A DNA stretch of 64,000 nucleotides from the NCBI RefSeq assembly GCF_014701095.1, contig NZ_AP023439.1, forward strand, positions 7,428,001 to 7,492,000, in the 5' to 3' direction. The stretch is from Streptomyces tuirus. GTDB taxonomy: Bacteria; Actinomycetota; Actinomycetes; Streptomycetales; Streptomycetaceae. Position numbers and translations under genes: made by a program. This document shows, one piece after another, positions 43,939-53,448 of this stretch. Numbering within the stretch: position 1 is the stretch's first letter; every line of letters starts with the position of its first letter. Below the pieces are notes generated by a model that worked only from the letters and a program-made list of their open reading frames with translations, was not told the origin of the DNA and ran no database searches.

Positions 43939-45024
43939 CTAGTGCAGCAGAGGCGTCATGTGGGCGGCGGGTTCGCTGCGCGGGCGCTCTTGGCAGAGTT
44001 GCTGGTAGAGGGCGGCGTAGGCGGCTGCCATCTGGTCGGTGTCGAAGTGGCGGTGGACTCGATCTCGGCAGGCTCGGGGGTCCAGCCGGTCCAGCGAGCC
44101 GATCGCCTTGGCCAGTTCGGCGGGGTGATCACAGATGAAGCCGGTGACGCCTTCCTCGACGATTTCCGGCACCGATCCACGGCGGAGTGCGACGACCGGT
44201 GTGCCGCAGGCCATCGCCTCGATCATCACCATCCCGAAGGGTTCCTCCCACTGGATCGGGAACAGCAGGCAGCGGGCGCTCGCCAGGAGCTCCAGTTTGG
44301 TGCGCCGGTCGGCCTCCCCGACCCAGCGCACGTCATCGCCCATCCGGGGCCGGAGTTCACCCTCGATGTAGGGCTGCTCGGCGGGGTCGTTGCGGGAGCC
44401 GGCGATGGTGAGCGGCAGCCCTGCCTCCCGGGCCGCGTCGATGGCCAGATGGACACCCTTCTCCTCGGCGATGCGGCCGAGGAACAGCACATGGTCCTCC
44501 TTGCGGTCGCGGTAGGGATAGTCGCCGGTGCGCAGCGCGTTGTGCACTTGTCCGGACCAGAAGATGTCCGGCGTCTGTGCCTGCTGTGCGCGTGAGATCG
44601 CCACCATGTGCACGGTGTCACTGAGCGCCCGGTAGTAGCGGCCCGTCTCCCCGGACACGGGGCCGTGCGCGGTGACCACGGTCGGCGCCTGGCGCTGCCC
44701 GGCTTGGAGCGGACCCACCGTGCTGTGGTCGTGGATCACATCGGAATCGAGGGAACGCAGCACGCGTGCCGCACGCGCGGCGTGCAGGACCTCCGGGCCG
44801 GAGTTCCCCAGCCTCTGCGGCCCCGCGGGGCTGTCGTCCGTGGCGATGAAGCGGCCCTTGGTCCCGTTGCTGCCCACTCCGATGACGGTCACCCGATGCC
44901 CCAGTTCGACCAGGCCGTCGACCAGCTCGGCACACATGGCCTCGATCCCGCCGTAGGCCACGGGCGGCAGGGCGAACCAGGGTGTGGTGATCATGGTGAT
45001 GTCGAGTAGTGGCTTCAGTCTCAT
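43939..45024 (-). CDS. GT4-family glycosyltransferase
   Basis: 361-residue GT-B glycosyltransferase. The N-terminal PPVAYGGIEAMCAELVDGLVELGH is the usual acceptor-domain start; the donor domain has LFLGRIAEEKGVHLAIDAA and the EX7E motif in EEPFGMVMIEAMACGTPVVA. ATG 45024 overlaps the end of the debranching-enzyme gene (ATGA). Acceptor unknown; context with a glycogen-debranching-type enzyme and a trehalose-synthase-like GT suggests storage or osmoprotectant glucans. Confidence 0.87.
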   Translation of the reverse strand: MRLKPLLDITMITTPWFALPPVAYGGIEAMCAELVDGLVELGHRVTVIGVGSNGTKGRFIATDDSPAGPQRLGNSGPEVLHAARAARVLRSLDSDVIHDHSTVGPLQAGQRQAPTVVTAHGPVSGETGRYYRALSDTVHMVAISRAQQAQTPDIFWSGQVHNALRTGDYPYRDRKEDHVLFLGRIAEEKGVHLAIDAAREAGLPLTIAGSRNDPAEQPYIEGELRPRMGDDVRWVGEADRRTKLELLASARCLLFPIQWEEPFGMVMIEAMACGTPVVALRRGSVPEIVEEGVTGFICDHPAELAKAIGSLDRLDPRACRDRVHRHFDTDQMAAAYAALYQQLCQERPRSEPAAHMTPLLH

Positions 45025-47228
45025 GAGGTCCGCCCTCGGGGTGATCCCGGGCCCGATGACAGGTCCGGGCCGGGGTGCTGCTCGTGGTGGTTGGGGGCGG
45101 GAGACAGCGGACGGCGAGGCTGGCGCACGATCTCCACGTCGTCGGGCAGCCCGGTGATGCGGGTTGACGCCCCGTCGACCTCCACGTTCACGCGCCTGCC
45201 GGCCAGCGGGATGTTCTGAATGGACAGATGTCCGTAGCGGGCGGGCCAGGCCGGCGCCACCCAAACCTGGCCGTGCGAGATCCACGGATCGATGCGCAGC
45301 AGCGCGCGCATCAACTGAACCGGAGTGGCGGCAGCCCAGGCCTGCGGGGAGCAGGAGGTGGGATACGGCACCGGTGCCTCGTAGTCGCCGCGGTCGAAGC
45401 CGCAGAACAGCTCGGGCAGCCGCCCGCCGAAGGTCTCGGCGGCATCGAGGATGCCGGTGGCCACCCGCTGGGCCTGCTCGACGAACCCGTAGCGCATCAG
45501 CCCGGTGGCCAGGATCGCGTTGTCGTGCGGCCACACCGACCCGTTGTGATAACTCATCGGGTTGTACGCACCCATCGTCGTGGCCAGGGTGCGCACTCCC
45601 CAGCCGGTGAACATCTCCGGGGACAGCAGTCGCTCTGCCACCTGCTCGGCCTTGTCGCGGTCCGCGATCCCTGTCCACAGGCAGTGGCCCATGTTCGAGG
45701 CCAGCGCGTCGATGGGGCGCTTGTCGCGGTCCAGACCGACGGCGTACCAGCCCCGCTCGGGCAGCCAGAACCTCTCGTTGAAGGCTTCCTTCAGCGCGGC
45801 AGCCCGATTGCACCAGTGCTCGACGGCCTTGAGGTCACCGGCCTCGTGAGCGAAGTGCGACCGCACGACATAGGCCGAGTAGACGTAGCTCTGCACCTCA
45901 CACAGGGCGATCGGCGGCTCGGCGAGGCTGCCGTCGGCGAAGTTGACACCGTCGAAAGAGTCCTTCCAGCCCTGGTTGAGCAGGCCGTTGCCGGTCATGC
46001 GCTGATATTCGACGAAGCCGTCACCGTCTCGGTCGCCGTACTTCTCGACCCACTCCAGCGCCCGGTCGGCGTGCGGCAGCAGGGCCTCGACGGCCTCGGG
46101 GGCTATGCCCCAGCGGCTCAGCTCACCGAGGACGATGACGAACAACGGGGTGGCGTCGGCAGTCCCGTAGTACACACTGCCGCCGCCGCGGGCCAGCGGG
46201 AAGTCCAGGCCGAAGCGCGTCTCGTGCAGTATGCGTCCCGGCTCTTCCTCGGTGGCGGGGTCGACCCTTTGGCCCTGGGCCCGCGCGAGCGTCTGCAGGG
46301 TCCCCAGGGCCAGGTTCTGGTCCAGAGACAAGGCCATGTAGGAGGACAGCAGAGAGTCCCGGCCGAACAGGGCCATGAACCACGGCGCGCCGGCGGCCAC
46401 TGCCACATCCTCCGGGTGTGCCGGATCGAAGATGCGCAGCGCGCCCAGATCCTCCAGGCTGCGCCGCACCGTCCGGTGCAGTTCCGGGTCCTCGATCTTC
46501 GTGATCCGCGGAGTGTTCTCGCGCCAGGCACGCAGGCGGCGGGCCGGCGCGGACTCGGTCGGCTCCACGCCCACTGGAAAGACACCGCTGGCGTGCTCCT
46601 GGTCCACGCTGGGCCGCACCAGCAGCGTGGTGCGCCACTCGCCGTGGGCCGGCACCTCGGCCCGGAAGTCCAGGCCGTCCGGGCGGGCGCGGGCGCCCTC
46701 GCTCTGCACCCGTACGCCGCGCCATGCCGAACCGGAGCGGAGGTCGAACTCCAGGGCCGAACCGTCCGGCTTGGCCGTCACCTCGCCCTGCGGGCGTACT
46801 CGGCTCTCCTTGACGGCGAAGACGTCGGCGAAGTCGGCGCCGATGTCCAGGGAGACCGCCACGGTCATCGCTCGTGGGCTGAGGTTGCGCACCTTGAGGT
46901 CCTCGCGCATCCCCTCACCCACGTAGCGGGTACGCTCCACCAGCACTTCGCTCTGCGAACCGTGGGGTGGGACGCGGGCCAGGAACGTCGTGCGGTAGGG
47001 GTCGGGGGACATGACGGTCAGATGGTGCGGGCGGACGCCGTCCACCCGCACCCGCCAGTCGGAGATGACCCGCATGTCCCGGAAGAACAGACCCTGCGGG
47101 ACGTCGGCCTCCATGTCACCGGAGGCACTCGACACGCAGAACGTCGGCCCCTCGACCAGGGTGATGGTGGCCGGGGTGAGTACGGCCGGTTCGCTTTCCT
47201 CGACGATCGTGTCGACGTCGTCGCTCAT
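45021..47228 (-). CDS. Amylo-alpha-1,6-glucosidase / glycogen-debranching-type protein
   Basis: 735 residues. The N-terminal ~200 form the GDE-type beta domain (TLVEGPTFCVSSASGDME, GLFFRDMRVISDWRV); the C-terminal (alpha/alpha)6 barrel carries APWFMALFGRDSLLSSYM, NQGWKDSFDGVNF and AYNPMSYHNGSVWPHDNA, where the acidic catalytic residues of this glucosidase family lie. ATG 47228 is chosen over the longer frame to 47624, since it overlaps the upstream stop (ATGA). Probably trims alpha-1,6-linked glucan. Confidence 0.88.
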   Translation of the reverse strand: MSDDVDTIVEESEPAVLTPATITLVEGPTFCVSSASGDMEADVPQGLFFRDMRVISDWRVRVDGVRPHHLTVMSPDPYRTTFLARVPPHGSQSEVLVERTRYVGEGMREDLKVRNLSPRAMTVAVSLDIGADFADVFAVKESRVRPQGEVTAKPDGSALEFDLRSGSAWRGVRVQSEGARARPDGLDFRAEVPAHGEWRTTLLVRPSVDQEHASGVFPVGVEPTESAPARRLRAWRENTPRITKIEDPELHRTVRRSLEDLGALRIFDPAHPEDVAVAAGAPWFMALFGRDSLLSSYMALSLDQNLALGTLQTLARAQGQRVDPATEEEPGRILHETRFGLDFPLARGGGSVYYGTADATPLFVIVLGELSRWGIAPEAVEALLPHADRALEWVEKYGDRDGDGFVEYQRMTGNGLLNQGWKDSFDGVNFADGSLAEPPIALCEVQSYVYSAYVVRSHFAHEAGDLKAVEHWCNRAAALKEAFNERFWLPERGWYAVGLDRDKRPIDALASNMGHCLWTGIADRDKAEQVAERLLSPEMFTGWGVRTLATTMGAYNPMSYHNGSVWPHDNAILATGLMRYGFVEQAQRVATGILDAAETFGGRLPELFCGFDRGDYEAPVPYPTSCSPQAWAAATPVQLMRALLRIDPWISHGQVWVAPAWPARYGHLSIQNIPLAGRRVNVEVDGASTRITGLPDDVEIVRQPRRPLSPAPNHHEQHPGPDLSSGPGSPRGRTS

Positions 47229-47500
47229 GTCGCCTCCCTGGCCCCGGCGCCGACGCTCAGGCGGCAACGGCGGCTCACCAGGTCGGCACATTCCTTTGGT
47301 CCGTAGCCCTCCGCTTCCGGCGCCGGGGCGATGAGGGGTGTCTGCGGCGGCTCGGGCAGCTCCGAGGCGAGATCGTCCGCCTCGCCCCTGGTGAGCCGCT
47401 CGGCCAGGGTGTGCAACGTCGCACGGGTGACGCTCTCCGCTTCGTCCCGGGGGACGCGGGAGCGCCGGGGCACCGTGTCGATGAGGGCCTCGTGATCCAT
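47225..47500 (-). CDS. Short DUF2267-type protein, 91 aa
   Basis: A small protein, MDHEALIDTVPRRSRVPRDE, then SVTRATLHTLAERLTRGEAD, the helical DUF2267 pattern. DUF2267 proteins are usually 120-140 aa, so this is a single-repeat or shortened form with a divergent C-terminal tail. ATG 47500 is favoured over 47521 by a GAGGAG site 8 bases upstream. Coupled to the debranching-enzyme gene by ATGA overlap. Function unknown. Confidence 0.7.
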   Translation of the reverse strand: MDHEALIDTVPRRSRVPRDEAESVTRATLHTLAERLTRGEADDLASELPEPPQTPLIAPAPEAEGYGPKECADLVSRRCRLSVGAGAREAT

Positions 47501-47620
47501 GAGCTGTCTCCTCGTGTTCATGTCGCCCTGGTCCCGCAGGGGGTGCACGGCTCTCGTGCCGGCAGGGGCCCGGGGCGCGCCGGACCCGGCAGGGAGTGCC
47601 CGGGCGATGGCCCGGCCGGG

Positions 47621-49111
47621 TCACACCCGGGCCACGCTGCGGTAGAGCGAGGTCTGTTGCAGCAGTTGACGGTCGTCCAGGAAGTTCTCCCGGACCCGGC
47701 GCCGGGCACCGGCTCCCAGCGCACCCGCAAGGCGGTGATCACCCACCACACTGCTCGTCTGAGCGGCGAAGGACACGCTGTCGCGGGGATCGTCGAGCAG
47801 CATGCCGTCGACTCCGTGCTCGATCTGGTCACGGATGCCACCGACGGCGCTGGCGACGACCGGGCGTCCCTTCCACATGGCCTCCGTGACGGTCAGGCCG
47901 AACCCCTCCGCCAGGCTCTTCTGCGTCACCACTGCCGCCGAGCACTGCAGGGCACTGACGATCACCGCGTTCTCCTCCGCGTCGGCCATCGGCAGGCACG
48001 CCAGGTGCGCCCGAGTGCGCACCCGGTCCGGCAGCCGGTGCCACAGCGCCGCACATTCCGCGAAGACCCGCCCGCCCTCGGGATCGTCGGTGACACCGGT
48101 GACATCCGGGCCCACCAGTGCCAGGTGGGCCCCGTCCAGGCTGCCGCCGGCCTCGGCGAACGACGTCAGCACGCCGGCCATGTCCTTCAGCGGATCCCAG
48201 CGGGAGACCTGCACGATGAGCGGCGCGTCAGCGGGTGGCGGCGAGGCGCTGCACAGGCACGTCGGATTCCGCCGTATCCGGCCCACCGAGCCGTCGCCGC
48301 GCCGGTAGATCGCCGGCCCGTCCCGGTCCGCGGGCGCGCGCAGACCGACCCGGCCCAGGATGGCCGCAGCCGCCGCGGGGGCCAGGGGCCGGTTCTTGGC
48401 CGACAGGGGATCGATCGACGGCCGGATCACGGCGACCTGCCGCCCGGCGAGCCAGCCGGGAACGTACTGCTCCCGGGAGAACACGTAGGCATCCGCCGTC
48501 TCCAGCCAGGGGCGCAGAAACGCCCATGCCCGGTCGGTGTACGGATTGGGGTCGTCCGTGCCGACATGGCACCGCCAGACCACCCGCGCCCCGGCCCGCT
48601 GCAGGTGGGCGACGAGACCGGCGGTCTGCGGATCGTGGAGGGTGACCACGTCTCCCGGACGTACCGCGCCCAGCAGGGCGCGCGCGTTGGCCTCGCACAC
48701 CGCCGAGTAGTGCTCGGCTCCGGCTCGGTCGAGCGGTGGGCCGTAGGAGTCGGCCCCGTGCAGCAAGTGGTGCAACCGCTTGGTCAGGGCGAAGAAGGCG
48801 GGATCTCCCCGCATGGTGAACCAACGGGCCTCGAGCCCCGCACCACGGGAGTATCGCTGCAGCCGGTGCAGCATCTCCGCCACACCGCCACCGTTCATCG
48901 TCGAGTTCACGTCGATGATCCGCCGGCCGGCGAGCTCTTCTTTTACCGTGCGGAAGGCGGAGTCCAGCTCATCGGCCCGCGCTGACCCGACCGTGCCGCT
49001 GAGCAGAAGCGGATCGGCCCCGGTGATCTGGGCTTCCGGAAGTACCGGTGGCGCCGCATCCGGTCCCTGGGGGAGGACGGTCAGCGATTGTGGTGAGCCG
49101 ATGTATGCCAT
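47621..49111 (-). CDS. Trehalose-synthase-like GT4 glycosyltransferase (TreT type)
   Basis: 496 residues. The motif IIDVNSTMNGGGVAEMLHRLQ is the hallmark of TreT-type trehalose glycosyltransferring synthases; QVSRWDPLKDMAGVLTSFAE and the EX7E motif (EGFGLTVTEAMWKGRPVVAS) complete the GT-B fold. TreT makes trehalose from NDP-glucose and glucose. An insert (about residues 245-300: GRVGLRAPADRDGPAIYRRG) is more variable. First gene of the minus-strand operon ending at 43939. Sugar acceptor is inferred from the family. Confidence 0.83.
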   Translation of the reverse strand: MAYIGSPQSLTVLPQGPDAAPPVLPEAQITGADPLLLSGTVGSARADELDSAFRTVKEELAGRRIIDVNSTMNGGGVAEMLHRLQRYSRGAGLEARWFTMRGDPAFFALTKRLHHLLHGADSYGPPLDRAGAEHYSAVCEANARALLGAVRPGDVVTLHDPQTAGLVAHLQRAGARVVWRCHVGTDDPNPYTDRAWAFLRPWLETADAYVFSREQYVPGWLAGRQVAVIRPSIDPLSAKNRPLAPAAAAAILGRVGLRAPADRDGPAIYRRGDGSVGRIRRNPTCLCSASPPPADAPLIVQVSRWDPLKDMAGVLTSFAEAGGSLDGAHLALVGPDVTGVTDDPEGGRVFAECAALWHRLPDRVRTRAHLACLPMADAEENAVIVSALQCSAAVVTQKSLAEGFGLTVTEAMWKGRPVVASAVGGIRDQIEHGVDGMLLDDPRDSVSFAAQTSSVVGDHRLAGALGAGARRRVRENFLDDRQLLQQTSLYRSVARV

Positions 49112-49530
49112 GGTGCCTCCGCCCGCACGTCGGCTGGAGCGTTCGGGCGGTTTGCCCGTCGGTCCAGGCTCCGGGCACGGGCAGTCCCCTGCATGCCCCC
49201 GGCGGTACCAAAGCCGGAGAACGCGTTAGACCCGCCAGTGCAAGCGGCGACGGGGCCGACACAGGCGGTGGCCTCCTCCGGAGGACCGCGTGTGTCACGC
49301 CGGGGCGTCCTGGACACGGCTCGGCAAGCGAACTGATCTACGCCGTACGGTGCGGCCGGCGAGAGCCCCGGTCGCCGGGTGCGAACCCGTTCTTCGACGT
49401 CGGGCGCTGGGGCACTTCGAGTCCTGAATCATCCGCAACTCCATCCCAGGGAACTCGCGGTCTACCAAGAACAGATGTGATCACAGCCGTGAAGCGACCT
49501 GCCCGGTGAAACAATCCGCGACCGCTCCCC
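49112..49530. other. Intergenic, no supported gene
   Basis: About 420 bases upstream of the trehalose-synthase-like gene. No reading frame with convincing features on either strand; probably holds that operon's promoter, but I cannot point to clear -35/-10 boxes. Confidence 0.5.
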
Positions 49531-49760
49531 ATGACACAGAAGGTCCTCGACGCGGTATGCCTGGCGGCACTACGGGTCGGCGACCTCCTGGTGCTGGGCC
49601 TGGACAGTGGGGAGCTCGACCGGCTGGGTGCCTACCACTTCGCGCTCACCGCCGGGCTCACGGCCCACCTGCAGGCCTCGCTCAGGACGCGGCCCTCCTC
49701 CCGGGCCTGATCGACCTCGTCGCCACGGTACGCCCGGGGGGCGTACCGCCTGGGGGCGTC
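49531..49760 (+). pseudogene. Frameshifted fragment of unrecognised protein
   Basis: Starting ATG 49531, the frame reads VLDAVCLAALRVGDLLVLGL, then LDRLGAYHFALTAGLTAHLQ. It hits a stop at 49710 (59 codons), but a +1 shift near 49680 continues it as QDAALLPGLIDLVATVRPGG. The smooth continuation indicates one original gene broken by an indel. Family not recognised. Confidence 0.5.
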
Positions 49761-49829
49761 CCTCCCGGCACTCCCGGACCCCCGCTGACATGAGCCGGCT
49801 GGCGTCGTCGCCCGGGGCAGGCGCCGCAC

Positions 49830-50450
49830 GGCACACCGGCGTCGACGGTGTCGCCGGTCGTCTCGACGCTTGACGAGGGCGCTGAGCTGCATGCGACCTG
49901 GAGTCGGTGTACGCCGGATCCCTCGTCCCGGACGGGACGATCGTCGTCGACGACGCCGGCACAGACGGCAGCCGCGCCCTGCTGGACCGGGCGGACCTGC
50001 GGGCCCGCGGCGTCGTCGTACGCCGCATCCGGCACGGTGGCGGGCTGTGGGGCGCGGCTGGCCGACGCCCACCTGCGCGTGCGTCGGCTGCCTCCGGAAC
50101 CCGACGGTACCGTCCCGTACGCCGGGCTCCTCGCGCCGGGCGGCTGCCTCGCGGTACGCCGAGCGACGTTCCAGCGGCTGAGCGACTTCGGCGCCTTCCG
50201 CGAACTCTGCCTCGAAGACGTGGACTTCAGCCTCCGGGCCTGGCGGGCTGGGCTCGACGTGCTGGCCGTATCGGAGGCACAGCTGGCACACCGCTTCCGC
50301 CCATATCCGCCGTACCGCCTGAGCGGTACGAGCCGTGCCTACAACCTGGTGCGCGCCGCGCTCGTCCCCTTCGGCGGTTCCCGCCGCGAGCAGTGTCTGC
50401 GCAAGGTGATCGGTACCCCAAGGGCTGCAGAGGATGCTGGTCGAAGCGCT
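49830..50450 (+). pseudogene. Family-2 glycosyltransferase relic with frameshifts
   Basis: One frame gives the donor-binding start SLVPDGTIVVDDAGTDGSRA (about 49918-50030); after a shift near 50045 another frame gives LADAHLRVRRLPPEPDGTVP, RRATFQRLSDFGAFRELCLE and DVDFSLRAWRAGLDVLAVSE, the ED-containing core of GT2 enzymes. No intact start. At least one frameshift and an earlier break show a decayed gene. Confidence 0.65.
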
Positions 50451-50634
50451 CGCCGGCGACTGGGATGCGCAGCGGGCCGACGTCGAGGCGACCAGTGCGC
50501 GCTCCCCGGCGGCGCACTTCGAGACATTCGGCGACTGGCGCCAACGCCCCGTCCTGAGCAGGCCGCAGGCGCGAACGGCCAGCCTCCACGGCGCCCTTCG
50601 GACAAGGCGAGGTGCCCCGACGACCGATCAACGA

Positions 50635-50830
50635 TGGTGCAAGTGCGGGCCGCGGTGCTCGCGGAGATCGGCACCCACGCTGTCCTGGACGCCGGTCTGG
50701 GCGGCTACCGGGACGGCGAACGCCGCCTGGCCTACCCGCTGGCCCGCTCGACCGGCGTCGGCGACCTCGTGATCGCCGGCCGGGGGACCCCTGAAGCGGC
50801 GGCACTCACGTGGGAGCCGAGGCATGGCCG
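50635..50830 (+). pseudogene. IS4-type transposase fragment
   Basis: MVQVRAAVLAEIGTHAVLDA, then GLGGYRDGERRLAYPLARST and GVGDLVIAGRG match the central catalytic region of IS4-family transposases (usually ...DLVIADRGF...), with the conserved Asp of this segment replaced by Gly. The flanks lack the rest of the transposase. A remnant within the decayed tract. Confidence 0.55.
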
Positions 50831-50950
50831 GTCCACATGCGCGGCCATTCCTGACCGGGCTTGCGAAGGCCGCCGCCGGGTGAACCGGAGCCGGGTGGGT
50901 GACGATGGAGATGTACGGCCGACCGTGCTCTTCCAGAAGGAGGCAGCGGC

Positions 50951-51628
50951 ATGACTTATCCCTCTGATGCCTCGGGCACCGGCCCTCCACGCGGCAGCCA
51001 GCCACAAGACGCTCCCTTGACCGAGGGCCTGGGCGCGTTGGCGAACATGGGTTGGCAGATCCTGCTCACCACGGGCCTGGCCACGATCGCCCTGGGCGTC
51101 GTGGTCTTCGCCTGGCCTGAGGAGACACTGCGGGTCGTCGGCGTACTCTTCGGCATCTACCTGCTGGCCACCGGCGTCTTCGAGTTGGCCGCCGCCTTCG
51201 GCACGCACGTCCCACGACATCTCCGGGTGCTGCACTTCCTCACGGGTGCGCTCTCCATCCTGCTGGGGCTGATCTGCTTCCGGGGCACCCTGCAGTCCAT
51301 CTTCCTGCTCGCCCTGTGGATCGGCTTCGGCTGGCTGCTGCGCGGCATCATGGTGACGGCAGCGGCCGCCTCCGCCGAGGACACGCCGGCACGCGGCTGG
51401 CAGCTGTTCTACGGGATCATCAGCACTCTGGCGGGCATCGTGCTGATCGTCTCGCCGTTCACCTCGATCGCCGCACTCACCCTGGCGGTGGCCATCATGG
51501 CCGTGGTCCTGGGGGTGGTCGAGGTGTTCCAGGCCATCCGGATGCGCGTCGAAGTCGGCCGCCTCGCTCCGGGCGGCACCGCCACTCAGCGGCGGCCCCT
51601 CTTCCACCGCCCGCACCCCCAGCACTGA
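50951..51628 (+). CDS. HdeD-family (DUF308) membrane protein
   Basis: 225 residues with six predicted membrane helices in three DUF308 pairs: ILLTTGLATIALGVVVFAW, VLFGIYLLATGVFELAAAF, LTGALSILLGLICF, SIFLLALWIGFGWLLRGIM, IISTLAGIVLIVSPF and LTLAVAIMAVVLGVVEVFQA. HdeD-like proteins are linked to acid resistance in enterobacteria; the role in Streptomyces is unknown. ATG 50951 follows AGAAGGAGG. Intact gene immediately after a decayed tract. Confidence 0.87.
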   Translation: MTYPSDASGTGPPRGSQPQDAPLTEGLGALANMGWQILLTTGLATIALGVVVFAWPEETLRVVGVLFGIYLLATGVFELAAAFGTHVPRHLRVLHFLTGALSILLGLICFRGTLQSIFLLALWIGFGWLLRGIMVTAAAASAEDTPARGWQLFYGIISTLAGIVLIVSPFTSIAALTLAVAIMAVVLGVVEVFQAIRMRVEVGRLAPGGTATQRRPLFHRPHPQH

Positions 51629-51905
51629 TCATCGGAACCGGACCGAGCAGCCACGGGCGAGCGGCGAAGCGGCACTCCGTGCAGCGGGCGGGCACTTCGG
51701 TCAGTGCCTGCACCACACGGTGAGGGTCCCGGCAGCCCCACGTTTTCCTGAAGCGGGCGCGGCGCCTCGCCGTGCAGTGTGATGCCAGGAGCAGGCGAAG
51801 GTGACGGCCTTGGTGTTCCGCGACGGTGAACGCCGAGGACGCGCCACGGCCGCTCCGAATGTCGGTGAGATGCTCGGAGCGGGCCGGGCGGTCGAGGTGG
51901 CGGCG

Positions 51906-52292
51906 TCAGCAGGGCTGGGGAATGCCGTTGCCGATGTGGGTGGGCACCGGGTCGGTCTCGCTGTAGATGTCGGTGTCCTTCATCCAGCCCCACTTGCCGT
52001 TGTCGGCCTGTGTCCAGAGCCACCGGTTCGGGTGTGGGCCGCCGACGTAGGCGCCCGTGTCCCTGCGGCACTCGAACCAGCTCGGGTTCGAGTACATCGT
52101 GCCGACCGGACGGCTGGTGTCGGGAGTGGCGTAGACCGTGGCCCCCGAGACGTTGTTGCAGTACATGCGCATGCCGCCATCACCCCACCAGCACGGATTG
52201 GCTGCCTCAGCCGTGCCGGAGAAGACGGTGCCCAGAGCGGTGAGTGCCAGGCCGGTGACGACGGCCGAGAGCTTGCGCGCGGACGTTTTCAA
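51906..52292 (-). CDS. Small secreted SH3-like protein, 128 aa
   Basis: A signal peptide (residues 1-~34, LSAVVTGLALTALGTVFSGTAEA) followed by a Cys/Trp-rich domain: CWWGDGGMRMYCNNVSGATV, WFECRRDTGAYVGG, WLWTQADNGKWGWMKDTDI. The paired Cys residues suggest disulfides, and the pattern resembles bacterial SH3-like cell-wall domains. Start TTG 52292 is chosen because an AGGGGGACC site precedes it and the signal begins there. A degraded copy of the C-terminal half lies just upstream at 52328. Confidence 0.7.
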   Translation of the reverse strand: MKTSARKLSAVVTGLALTALGTVFSGTAEAANPCWWGDGGMRMYCNNVSGATVYATPDTSRPVGTMYSNPSWFECRRDTGAYVGGPHPNRWLWTQADNGKWGWMKDTDIYSETDPVPTHIGNGIPQPC

Positions 52293-52327
52293 GGTGGTCC
52301 CCCTGTGGTGGAGTCGGCGGTGCGTGG

Positions 52328-52425
52328 TCAACAAGGACGCACCGAGGTGGTCTCGCTGGTAGTCGAGGTGTCCTTCATAGAGCCCCACTCCTCGCCGTTG
52401 TCCGCCTTGTTGAACAGTTGGCGGT
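52328..52425 (-). pseudogene. Degraded duplicate of the SH3-like protein's C-terminus
   Basis: The reading QLFNKADNGEEWGSMKDTST followed by SETTSV lines up with WLWTQADNGKWGWMKDTDIY followed by SETDPV of the neighbour. The N-terminal half and signal are gone. A tandem duplication followed by decay is the simple explanation. Confidence 0.65.
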
Positions 52426-52638
52426 GCTGACGCCTTTTCTCCGGAGGACGGCTTGCGTATCCGGTGATCCCCGACGAGATGACCTTGGCCTCGGCGCCAG
52501 AGAACTCCGAGTTCGTGAGGCGGCTATCCGGAGATGCTCCTGCCGCCAGACAGCAGGGTTTCAGTCGGGTACGCACCGCGGCTGCGGGCGGACGGTTACC
52601 AGGCGGCCTGTGGCAGAGGGTCGCCGGCCGAACGGCTG

Positions 52639-53109
52639 TTACCAGACTCCGCTCTGGACGTACGGGTTGACGGCCCGGAGATTGCTGTCATAACTGGCCC
52701 TGAACACGTAGTTCGGGTCGGACTGGGTCAGCCACCCCGACGTGTGCGCGTAGCCGGTGCCGTCCGACAGATAGGTGCCGTCGGCGAAGGACCAGGTTCT
52801 GCCGCCGTCCCTGCTGATGTCCATCCAGATCCAGCCTCGCGGGTCCCAGCCGGAGCCGACCAGCCGCCCCCAGCCGTACTGGTAGCCGTTGTAGTAGCCG
52901 GAGCGGAGCTCGATGCCGATCGTTCCGCGCTGGTTGGGGGCGTGGGTCAAGCGATTGGTGGTGGCCATCACCTGGTCGGTGTTGATCGTCGCCGGTGCCG
53001 CCTGGGCGGGGGTGGCAAGCGCCGCGACTCCCAGCGCGCCCAGCGATCCCGCCGCCGCCGCGGACCCGGCCGACCTCAGCAGCGTTCTGCGATCCATGGA
53101 GCGACTCAT
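52639..53109 (-). CDS. Small Tat-exported protein, 156 aa
   Basis: Twin-arginine signal MDRRTLLRSAGSAAAAGSLG with cleavage near AQA-APAT. The mature ~115 residues contain repeated Trp/Tyr/Gly-rich segments (GYYNGYQYGWGRLVGSGW, RGWIWMDISRDGGRTWSF, SDPNYVFRASYDSN), a beta-rich extracellular domain. No catalytic motif. ATG 53109 follows GAGGGGA; 53097 is an alternative. Divergent from the YceI gene. Function unknown. Confidence 0.75.
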   Translation of the reverse strand: MSRSMDRRTLLRSAGSAAAAGSLGALGVAALATPAQAAPATINTDQVMATTNRLTHAPNQRGTIGIELRSGYYNGYQYGWGRLVGSGWDPRGWIWMDISRDGGRTWSFADGTYLSDGTGYAHTSGWLTQSDPNYVFRASYDSNLRAVNPYVQSGVW

Positions 53110-53448
53110 GCGTTCCCCTCGTCTCGGAAGTGGAGGCTTTGACCTACGGAAAGCGCCGTGGACAGACCCTAGCGAGGCAGCTGGGTGCTCAACTCCTGAC
53201 AGATGTCAGGGCAACTCCCGTCCTGGGATTGGTTTCAGAAGTGAGAGCGGACAACGTTTGTCGACGGGTTCGGACAGCATTTTGGCGATCAATGTCGCCA
53301 CAATGTTGACGAGAACCCACAACGCTTTGGCCGCCTGCCAGGACCTTCTTGTCAGCCACGCCTGCACTTGGGGGCTGGCATACCCGCTGCCGCTGCGAGA
53401 GGCTGACCCATCACGGGTTGATCTTCAGCACACGGAGGCTACGAGCTC

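Noticed and set aside
45025..45813. N-terminal extension of the GT4 glycosyltransferase frame
   Set aside because: Antisense-like composition within the debranching-enzyme gene; the ATG at 45024 with ATGA overlap is better.
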